Positions 1 through 10,500 of a DNA stretch of 64,000 nt are shown here, one piece after another. Origin of the DNA: Macrobrachium rosenbergii (lineage: Eukaryota; Arthropoda; Malacostraca; Decapoda; Palaemonidae); contig NC_089743.1 of the NCBI RefSeq assembly GCF_040412425.1, positions 89,060,971 through 89,124,970 of the forward strand, in the 5' to 3' direction. The first letter of the stretch is position 1. Each line of letters opens with the position of its first letter. The notes under the pieces are model-generated. The model was not told the origin of the DNA. It saw only the letters and a program-made list of their open reading frames with translations, and did no database searches. The translations under genes and the position numbers were made by a program.

Positions 1-110
1 TCGCGTGTGCATGAAATTTGAATTTCTGTCGGGAACGCGGAGACTATAGCTAAGTATATATCTGCCGGGTAAGTATGTACAAAACTTTATTTTATCATAA
101 AAATATCATT
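1..110. repeat. DIRS-type terminal repeat, edge fragment
   Basis: The stretch ending in GGTAAGTATGTAC and then a run close to ACTTTATTTTATCATAAAAAT matches the outer edge of the terminal repeats at 45.72-46.0 kb and 50.34-50.62 kb. It is cut by the window edge, so the rest of the element lies outside. Family assignment is by similarity to the other copies in this window. Confidence 0.55.
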
Positions 111-405
111 TTTTGGCGGCCTCTGCATCATGAGGAACTATTATTTCCTAATTCTGCCATGCTTAGAATATTGTTCCCGTGTTTGGACTTGAGCATCTGA
201 CTTATCTTAAATTTTTGAATAAAAATTTTCTTATTCCAAATCTTAATGTGGGGCACAATTGCTCAGTTAGCTCATTGCTCATGGTTTATAAAATTTTTAG
301 TAATTCTGGTCACCCTTTGCATTCATACCTTCCCAGGCTTTAACATTGACTAGATAATAGATCTGCAGTTAATTTTAAATCTGGGTTTTCTTTTGTGTGG
401 TTTAG

Positions 406-471
406 TATCAAATTACAAAATGAGTCTTCCAGATTTTGCAACTGAATCATTGGAACTTCAGAAGTTCAAAG
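406..471 (+). CDS. possible upstream coding exon of the plus-strand gene
   Basis: A pyrimidine-rich tract ending in TTTAG precedes an open 66-base stretch that ends at AAAG/GTCAGG. Read with two bases completing a codon, 21 codons and one leftover base, it joins in frame to the exon at 1507. The donor is weak and the encoded residues match nothing I know, so this is a candidate only. The ATG at 420 is in this frame and could be a start, but nothing decides that. Confidence 0.3.
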
Positions 472-579
472 GTCAGGGTAAATGCTTTTGGTTGGGCAGG
501 CTTGCATTAGTTTCATTCAGTAATACGTCTTCTTTATTTCTTATATAAGTTATTTTATGACCACATTTCTTTTTCTGTA

Positions 580-880
580 GAGGCAGTCCCTGGTTAACGG
601 CGGGCTCAGTTAATGGCGATCCGGTTTTACGGCGCTTGTCTAGCGACGAAAATCAGCAAGTTTCGGTTCCAAAAATCGCCAATTTCTGCTTATCGGCGCC
701 GATAATTGGGTATTGGCACGATACATACCTAACAGAGGCACCGATAACTGAAAATCGGTGCTTTTCAATGCTGATAAGCCCCCAAAATCGCCGGAAATTG
801 CCGATTTTCGGTTAGTGGCGATTTTCGGTTATCATCAGACCCCCAGAACGGAACCCCCGCCGATAACCGAGGACTGTCTG
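580..880. repeat. Tigger/pogo-like MITE (AGGCAGTCCC family)
   Basis: A 301-bp non-coding element with inverted ends, AGGCAGTCCCTGGTTA on the left and the complement of ATAACCGAGGACTGTCTG on the right, flanked by TA on both sides. The interior repeats short GCCGATTTTCGG-like units in both orientations. The same family occurs at 35205-35486, 54324-54662, 54720-55404 and 62204-62425. TA target duplication and these termini fit Tc1/mariner-superfamily (Tigger-like) non-autonomous elements. Confidence 0.75.
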
Positions 881-882
881 TA

Positions 883-1506
883 CTTGGTGATTTTCCTGTT
901 AGAGCCAGTGGCCTTGTAACATTCTGTTTTTCCAACCAGGGTTGGATCTTTTCTAGTAAGCATGAACTACTCTGAACCATAATCAGAGGAAAAAGAATCA
1001 TAGCAATATGTACTTCCCTAAGATCATCATGTACAGTAACCTTCATTGTTTATCAGCGGTGAGTAGGATTCTTACTTGGGAGTGCTGCCAAGGATAATTT
1101 CTAACAAGATGCATCCATCAAAGAAAAATAATGGGTAGCTCAAAAGACATTTTGAAGGAGTAAAGGGATGAATAAAAGGATAAACCAAGGGCTGAAAACT
1201 TGCATAAAAAGAAGCAGGTTAGTCTTTTGAAGTAAAAAGGATAAGAAATCATAACAAAAAGTTGGGCAAAAGGAGTATGGATCCACAAAATATGGTGAAA
1301 TACATCATTGCTTTTGATAAATATTTTGATAAATATTTTGTTAAAACCATCAACACGATATGAAATTACCTTAAGCATAAGCTGTGTTTTGGAATTGCAG
1401 GTATTATAAATGTTATGACTGAAGTAGTTATTGTGCATTCTGCTTGATTTAGTTTATGTAATGCTTGCTATGGCTAATTCCTCTAATTTTAATTCTTATC
1501 TAACAG
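883..1506. other. intronic sequence, no feature seen
   Basis: AT-rich DNA lying upstream of the first well-supported plus-strand exon. The open frames are short, on both strands, and lack codon regularity or recognisable motifs. A duplicated AAATATTTTGATAAATATTTTG stretch near 1318-1340 is a simple local repeat. Confidence 0.5.
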
Positions 1507-1598
1507 CTCCACAGCTAAATTTGAGAGGTGACAACAAAACTATTGTAATTCAAATGAGTTTGCCATCATCTGCCAACTTGGTTGCTACTGCTTACCTT
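1507..1598 (+). CDS. exon of unrecognised plus-strand gene
   Basis: Acceptor TTATCTAACAG and a consensus donor CTT/GTAAGTAAG bound 92 bases. Two bases complete a codon and 30 codons follow, ending in phase 0. The translation includes the sequon NKT and the segment MSLPSSANLVATAYL. Both splice sites are strong and the next exon starts in phase 0, as needed. Confidence 0.65.
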
Positions 1599-4500
1599 GT
1601 AAGTAAGAGTTGATGCCATTTGCAGTTGAGGAAAAGGGATCTATCTAGAACACTGTATTGATAATTTTATTAAGCACAAAGATTGGTATGATTGTTTTAT
1701 TCTTGGTGATAATATTGTGCAGGGGTTTACCATTTGTTTCATGACAGACAAGCCACATATAATTAAACCTTTTTGTGCACACCAAGTCCCCCGACACTTC
1801 AGCTCCTCTCTAAAGAAAAGAAAGGCTCATAGTCAGCTGGGTAGCACTGGGCATGCACGAGTTGACCCCATGGTCTCAGGCAGCTATTAGTCTCGTTATT
1901 TGTGCATTTTTGGTAATGTTCATTAATGTCATGAATTTCCAAGATGTTAAATGTTTCCATTTTTTAAGATTACCTTCATTCATTTGTTTTTCCTTGTATG
2001 TTGTACATTTTGTTCATGCAGGGAAGTGGTTTGCAATTCTTTCCTTGGTTTTTGGAGTATAGAAGTGGGTAAGCTGAATGAATTTGTTGACCAGTTGCTT
2101 CTGACGCTTTTTTCAATGACATATGGACTTGTTTATTTATACTTTCAGTAGAATTTTTGTAAATAATGTAAGCACAGTTGTTGTTACTGGCATTGTTTTT
2201 ATTATTCTGTTGATTTTTACAATGTTACTGTTGTTACGAGTCTTATTTGTTAGTTTTGATATTGATTTTATGTTGTTAATTCTAATTCTGTCAGGAGACA
2301 TTGAGCTGAACTGAAGGCCTGTTACACATTACAGTAAGAACAAGTAAAAAATGCGCCGAAGTTTTTTCGGCGTAGAAGAGTTTTCTGTATAGCTGCTAAA
2401 GCGTATAATCAAGGCCACCGAAAATAGATCTATCTTTCGGTGGTCTCGTTATAATACTGTATGAGCCACAGCCTACGAATTTTTAACCACTACCTGGTGG
2501 TGACCTATCCTGTATCATTGCCAGAAGCATGATTATGACTAACTTTAACCTTAAATAAAATCAAAACTACTGAGGCTAGAGGGCTGCAATTTGGTGTGTT
2601 TGATGATTGGAGGGTGGATGATCAATTATACCAGTTTGCAGCCCTCTAGCCTCAGTAGTTTTTAAGATCTGAGGGCGGATGGAAAAATGTGGACAGAATA
2701 AAGAGCAGACGGACAGACAGAAAAATCCGGCGCAATAATTTCCTTTTACAGAAAACTAAAAATTGCAGAGTACTTTGCTCAGATATTTGGGGCTTAAGGT
2801 AAAATTTTTTATCTGAGCCAGAGTTGTGCCCTTAACTATCTGATGTTTTTATCTGAGACTCTTGTAAGTTGTAACAAGTCAAAGGTTGAGTTTTTAATCC
2901 TGGGTGTGATGGCCCTGATTTTCTGTATCGTTGTAACATCCCACATGCACAAGGTATGGCTGTAGACACTAAGTCCGGACAACCTGTTTACCTTCAGAAA
3001 AATTTGGAATGTAGTTGCCATAAGGTTCTTTGTTTTAAGATTTTCAGTAAGTTCTATAGTGTATACATATTTGCTGTTTACCAGAATCCAAATATTGACA
3101 GTGCTATATATGACTGTCTCTTGGAGAGGATTAGTTTGGCTCGGTCACAGGATTCAAAAGCTTCATTCATTATTTGTGGAGACTGTATTGCAAAGCACAA
3201 TGATTGGCTAAATTCAAATTCCACAGAGCAAAGTGGCCGGTCTGCTCTTGAGTTCTGTCTCCCATCTGATTTTGTCCAGCTAACTGAGGAACCCACCCAC
3301 ATTTCTGGTAGTAGCTTAGACCTCATATTCACAGATGTTCTAGCTATTGTCATGTCCAAGGTCTGTGAATATATTGGCACTTCTGATCATTGAGCCATTG
3401 AGATGGACATATCTGTCAGTCTGTATATTCCTAAAATCCAGAGCCAATTGGGATCGCATTGTTGAAGCTTGTCAGCCACTTAATATCTCAGGTGTTATAT
3501 AAGATCCTGATCCCAAAAAAGTTAAATGAAATACCGAAGCCTATTTTTATAAGGTAAGTCTCTAGAAAGGCCATAAAATTTTGGACACAACCAGCCATGG
3601 TTTGATGGTACATGTAGACGAGCCTACCGTGACAAACATACCAAATTCAGTGCAGGAGACGAAATTGTTCAAATGAAAATTACATTTTTTCTTGAGTTAC
3701 GCAGAAGAGGAATTTGAAGAAATTACTGACCCTCATCTGTGTTGGACCAAATTGGCATCTTTTACCTTAGGTCAGGCTTGTCTTCCATTCCACCACTACT
3801 AAATGATAGTAGATTGGTTACTGGCCCTAGGGAAAAGGCTGAACTGCTTCATCGAGCTTTTGTAGATAAGCAATCAGCTGAGGATGTCCCTCTCCCTGAT
3901 GCTTGCATTTTTCTTGAGGGATGTTAAGAAAATTCATGATAATCTTGATTTGAATGCTGGATTCGGCATTCCCTTGAAATACTAGATGGTATAGTCGCTG
4001 TGCCATGGTGATATGTGATGATGTCTTGTAGGAGAAGACAGAAGATTGCAGGGATGGAAAAATAATATCCTGGTTTGTAGGTTGCTTTATTCCATACATC
4101 AAACAGGTACTGTATATACAGAGAGGCCCTGCAAGGCATACAATTCGCACCGAGAGGAGCAGGAGGAGATAAGTCATGCGCATGTGCGGAGTGCAGATTC
4201 ATGCACATGCGTTAGCAAGAAACAGTGTTCATGAAATACAGACTGCAAATGCGTACAGTAATATATTCGGTAATCCACAGTAGATGCTAGGTAATTAGCA
4301 AGCAGTAAGCTAGTGTCCTCGTTAGCATAGCTTTTGTTCATTTTGCTGCTGTCATTAAGTTTTACTTTTGACGTTTTAAGACTAGGTTTCATAGTAAGGC
4401 ATAAGCTGGAGTTGAGTACAGAAAACCCCCCGTATTCGCGTTCTCATGATTCTAGGACTCTCACATTCGCCGGTTTCCCTGTGGAACATATCTAGCCATT

Positions 4501-7500
4501 ATTCCTGGAAAATTCGCCCATTCACAGTATTTTTCACTGAGAAATATTCACTAATTACTGTATTTTCATATAATTTTCATGAATAAATGCCCTTTTTGTG
4601 ATAAAACTATTAAAATACTCAGGTATAAGCGTTTTTCCGGGGTTTTTCTTGTGTGTAAACTGTCAGAATGGGCAGTTCTAAGTGTTTTTAGAGGGGTTTT
4701 AAGTATTCGCGGATTTTAGCTATTTGCGGGGGTGTGTGGTACGCATCCCCCGCGAATATGAGGGGTTCGCTGTATGTTCTTATTTTACCCATTATTATAT
4801 TTGCCTTTTTATGACTTAGAGTTAATGAGTCAGGTTTGGTAACGTTAATGCTTTAATTAATGTGTTAATAATATTGTTCTGGGTACCTTTTACTTTGTAA
4901 GTACATGGGGTCTTGCTGTATTCTGCTAATTTGTATTTGATTTTCCATGGTTATTATAATAAACAATATCATTTCAACCCACTGGATTTTGTAATATCAC
5001 TTATGTCCAAGCATGGAAAAGTAAAAGTATTTTGTGCTTAACAGAATAATTGGGTAAGCAAGCTGTGTCCAAGGACTCTCTCTCATTAGGCACATTTCAT
5101 TCACTATTGATCCTGCCAAGGCAGTATGAGAGGTAGGAGTTTGCATTGTCCAGATGAACTATTTTTGGTATGATTGAAGCTGAAATTTCCTTAATTTCAT
5201 CACCTAGTTTCATTAACAAGATAGGACCCATTGCTGCTCTGATAAACTGAACTGTGACCAAAGCTATTGTTCCCTAGTTTGCGGCTTGGCTTTTGCAAGG
5301 CAAGGATTCTTGTGGTGCTGTTCATACAATTACCATTGCTATACCGAAATCTCGAGATTCTGGTTGTCAAGTTCTTATAATTGTTCCAACTTCAGTGCTA
5401 CTCTTGACTTTGTTAATCATGAGACCCGTATTTTAAAACTTGGGTGTGAGTTAGTGGGTCATAGCTCAGTATTATTACTGTATTGAATTTTCAAGTAATA
5501 GATTGCAAAGAGTAGATACTGGGAACTAGAGTGACTGCAGGAGTGCAATCTCATGTTTCATATAGAGTGATGATGGAGTTTGATGACCAGTAAATTTTTT
5601 GTATCTCGGTTTCAGTAATTCTGTTCAAATTGTAGAGTCTTGTAAAGAATATAGGTAAAAGAAATTAAGCAGTGGCACACAATATTGTTTTAAGTTGAAG
5701 TGAAAATATTAGATGATGAAAAACAAAATTTGGTGATTTAAATAAAATTTGCTTTATAATCTGAAATTTTGTCACAGATAAGACAACAAAACCTGGGTAT
5801 GGTGCTTATGTTGGTAAATTCTGCTGATCATGAACAGTTAAACCAGATACAATCTATGAAGAATATTACAGGTGCAGAGGTAAGTTTATTATTGATTTAC
5901 CACCTTCATTTATATTGATTTTTGTATATTCATCCTTAATGAAAAATTATACAGGAAGCTCAGTTTTTTTTAGTTGTAGCTAGAATTTTTGCTTTCCCAT
6001 TATTGTTATGCTTGACTCAATCATTCTGCTTCTCAGGTCTTATTGCTGCTCATACCAGACCTAATTTTTTTTCTCGAAGGCAGCGGCAGTAGCCTTGTGC
6101 TCAGTCCTCTGTTGGTGCTTCACGAAAGAGAGACTGTGGTCGATGACCCAAAATATGAGTAATGACTGGATGATATCAGTGGACATGCAAGATGCTTATT
6201 TTCACATTCCAATAAATCCTCAGTCATGCAAGTTCCTGCGATTTGTGTTTGCAGGGAAAGTACTTCAACTCAGGGCACTTTGCCTCAGCCAGTGTACAGC
6301 ACCTCGGATATTCATGAGGATTTTAGCGCCAGTAGGGGGATGGCATCACCTTTTCGGAGCAAGAATTGTGCTCTATTTAGACGATGGGCAACGTTGGCCA
6401 ATTCTTTCAACAGAATTCTAAGGGCCAAGGGTCTATTATGTTACCTGGCTCAATCACTGGACATATTGATCAATTTTCAGAAGCCTTCCCTGATTCCAAC
6501 TCAATCCATTCCCTATCTAGGGATGAAGATAGACTCAATTTTCAGGCTTTTCCATCAGAGAAATGAACAGATAATTTCTTATTATTTTAGGAGAATTTTA
6601 GCCCTTAAGGAAGCTTCCTACAAGACAGTGGTTGTCTCTGTTGGGACACAGGGCATCTCTGGAAAAATTTGCCTGGGTAGCAAGGCTCAGAGTGTTGCTA
6701 ATCCAACTTTGAGAGAAACTTGGGACAGGAAGTCTCTGCCAGACTCCCATTTAGTCTCTGTCCCATTAAGTCTTCGGGAGGCATTAGCATGGTGGAAGGA
6801 TCATCAAAGACTGGGGACAAGGTCATCCCTAGGGGTAGCGAACCCAGACTTCGCCCTGTTTTCAGACTCTTCAGTGACAGGCTGGGGAGTATGCCTGGAT
6901 GGCCTACAGATGTCTGTGATATGGTCACCACAAGAGAAGGAGTTGCACATAATCTTGAACTGTTGGCTGTATGGAAGTCTCTCCTTCAGTGTGAACAGCT
7001 AGCCAAAGGCAAGGTCATAGCAGTATTTTCAGACAATACTACTTTATGTCCTTGGCTTACATCAGAAACCAGGGTGGCACAAGATTGAAGTAAATGTTTC
7101 TGATAGTGGAGAAGTTACTTCTTTGGGCCGAAGCCAGGAACATAGTTTTGGTTCCACAGTTCATTGCAGGGAAAGACAATGTTTTGGTGGATCAGTTGAG
7201 CAGGAGAGGACAAGTCCTACCCACAGAATGGTTGTTACATCCACAAGTCTGCCAGTCACTATGGAGTCTGTGGGGAATGCCAAATATGGGGTTATTCGTG
7301 ACATTGATGAAGTACCAGTGTATTGTTCACCATTCCAGGACCCTCAGGCTTGGGCAGTAGATGCATCTCTTCAAGATTGGTCCAACCTAGATGTTTACGC
7401 TTTTCTCCTCATTTTGCAGGAATAAGGAAAGTGCTGAACAAGTTTTGGGGATCAAAGCATTGCAGAATGATGCTAGTAGGACCTTGGTGGCCTCAGAGAG

Positions 7501-10500
7501 AATGGATTCCGGATCTTCTAGCTCTTCCACTGGATCTCCTCATATTCTTTTATTAAGGAAGGATTTACTTACAGTTGAGTTCCCTGCAGTTCCACCAAAG
7601 CCTACTCGTGCTACACTTAACTGCTTGGAGACTCTCGACTGTCTCCCTCGAGCAAAGGGGTTTTCTAAAGTATCTCAGAAATCTATCCTTTAATCAAGAT
7701 GATGAGTGACAACCTTGGCTTTCTATCAGAGGCAGTGGTTTGTGCATTGCTCCTGGTGTCATTCTAGAGGGATATCCAGCACACATACCTCTATAGACAA
7801 CATCATAAGTTTTTTTGATTTCTTAGACATAGTAAGAATCTTTCTGTAGCTGCTATTCGAGGGTATAGATCCATGCTTTCCTCAGTTGCGCATCATATGC
7901 AGTTAGATCTATCGAATGATCCAGACCTTATCTAAGGAGGTGTTGAGATCATTTAGGATTGAAGTCCTCAGAGTTTGGTATCAATCTGTCATGAAACTTA
8001 GACGTACAGTAGTTTTAAAACTTTTATCTGCAGATCTATTTGAGCCTTTGGAATCTGCTTCCTTGAAGTTTCTGAAAAACTTTTATCTGCAGATCTATTT
8101 GAGCCTTTGGAATCTGCTTCCTTGAAGTTTCTGACCATGAAGGCACACTTTTTGGTAGCTTTAGCGACAGCAAAAAGAGTGAGCGAGTTGCAAACATTCT
8201 CCAATAAGGTAGGCTTTTTTAAAGTAGATGCCATTTTATCATTTGTACCTTTGTTCTGGGCTAAGAATTATGTTAAGGCCAAGCTACTACCAAGAACAGA
8301 AAGGATTCCAAATTAAACCTTTTTGGTGGTGAATGAAGAAGAGGCTTTACTCTGTCCTGTTAGGGCAAATTAAAATTTATTTAGATAGGTTAAAGCCTAT
8401 AAGGGGCAGAATTAACCGTTTATTTTGTGGGGTTAGGAAACCTAATACTCCATTGTCTTAAGAATGCGATGTCTTTTTTTTTTATTAAGCTTTTAATAGA
8501 CTAGCAAGTGAAAAACTAGATCCAGATCTCTTACCTTTGTTGTAGGTAATATTCATAGTGTTAGAGCAGTTGCTAAGTCATTTGGTTTTTTGAAGAATTT
8601 GTCACTTGAGGACGTGATTAATGTGGCACAGTGGAAGTGCAATTCAATTTTTGCCTCTCATTATCTGAAAGATGAAGAAATCGCATTTGAAAATTGTAAA
8701 GCTCTTAGCCTGCTAGTAGTAGCAGGTAAAGTCTTTTCCTGAACCAAAAGAAAGAGCAATCTTTTAGACTTTATTTTAATCCCTGGTATTGGTTTTCTGG
8801 GGAGCACGAAGGTACATTTGTTGTACAGGAGTGTACCTTTGTATCATTAGGTATTTATTTGTAGTTGACTGTCATTTTTTGGGCTTTCGGACCCAGGCAC
8901 GGGTCCCACCACGCGGCTTCTATTCATTCTGGCTGAAGATGAAGTGGTTTTCTCTGCAAGGCTGCTCTTGGCTGCAAACACATGAGAGTCTTGCACCCTG
9001 AATGGAATCCACCTTGTGGCGGCAGTATTATCCAGGAAGGGTTCCAGATCAGGTGAGAATGTTTTGGGTTTCGTACAAGCTCTTAGCTCACATGGCTGAG
9101 CGGAATTGTTTAACTGCACTACCCACCATCCTTTTTCAGTGTGGGAATCAGCTAACTTTAACAGCAGGTAAGATTCATCCCAAAAAAATAATATTAATTT
9201 TCATAACTAGGATTTATTATTTGGATACTTACTATTGTTAAAGTAGACCCCACCCAGCCTCCCCACAGTTAGTGGGCTATCAGTGAGAATTCTGACAAGA
9301 GCTAAAACATTCAAACACACTTGGTGGAGAACAGGTAAACTAGGTAGTCTTCCGGTTCAGCCAAGCGATCTTCTTTTATTTGAATGTTGACTCGCTTATC
9401 GACGCAGAAATGTAAGCTAACTTTAACAGTAGGTAAGTATCCAAATAATAAATTTTATTATGGAAATTTATATTTTCATAAATATCAAGTCCAGAATTAC
9501 ATAAATTTTCACAAAAATAAATTTTAGCTTATAAAGTTTGTTTTAATTATTTTGAGTAAACAAACATACAAGGGGTGGCTCTATTGTCTAGTGGCTCCTA
9601 ACATGCTGAGAGGACTGTTAGGTATGGTATACTTACACTGAGTAATGGTTGAAGTGCCTATTTTGACTGTCATTGTAAGCATGAAAGGCAGTGTCTTCCA
9701 TTTACATTTTATTTTCATCATTATCTGGTACACTGACTCAAAATAATTCTGCAATATGTGTTCACCAAACAATGACATCCTTATTTATAAACACAAGGAA
9801 ATGCATTTTTCTCTTTAGAATATTGTTATTGGCATTATAAGAGAATGAGAAGCAAAAAAATAATTTTGAGAGAATATTATGAAACCTTTTGAAAAATTCT
9901 CTTCAGATCAGTATGAAGGATGAAACTAAAGTTTGAATCCGTAAGTTAAGCATGATTACTACTGTAACATGAATTTATTAACTGTCAAAATTTTTTGACA
10001 AAGGAAGAAATATTTTAGAAAGGTTGTTGAAAGCACTAACATAGGGAGGAAAAATCTCTCCATAACCTTGTCTCCTCTTAGGACATCATGCATGGATCAG
10101 AAAAGTCAACTGTCTCCTGCAGATAAATGGAAAAGAGGCAAATGCACATATCACCTCTAATGTAATCAATCATTAACTTGCAACAGGTTAATTTTTCAAT
10201 AGTGACATAGCTTGGCAGCTTATCAGCAGCAGAACAACCATATACTGTACATATATGGATATGACAGATTAGAGAAAGAGGAAATGTTAACTTGAATAGA
10301 AGCAGAAGACTTGCAATAGGCCTACTGTTGTCCAAGATAAGCAGGTCACTGATGTAGCTGGCTTAAACCCCTTAACAACTGCTGTTACAATCAACAGAGA
10401 GAATAAAGCCAGTTGATGCACAATTCTTACACAAACAAAATACTTGGAGAGATTTTGATATGTCAGACAAGTTATCTACTGTAGACCTAGTGTAGGTAAT

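Larger units (their letters stand above)
6050..9475 (+). mobile_element. DIRS-type retrotransposon, 5'-truncated and degenerate
   Basis: Domains appear in DIRS order on the plus strand: reverse transcriptase (from about 6095), RNase H (about 6840-7000), tyrosine recombinase (8135-8745), then a terminal repeat (9140-9475). No gag region is present at the left, so the copy is truncated. Frames are broken at several points. It lies in the intron between the exons at 5778 and 11867, in the same orientation as the host gene, so its donor- and acceptor-like sites could disturb splicing. Confidence 0.8.

Noticed and set aside
1853..2314. Membrane-protein exons from hydrophobic frames
   Set aside because: T-rich DNA yields Phe/Leu/Val-rich frames; three overlap in different phases and none has splice support.
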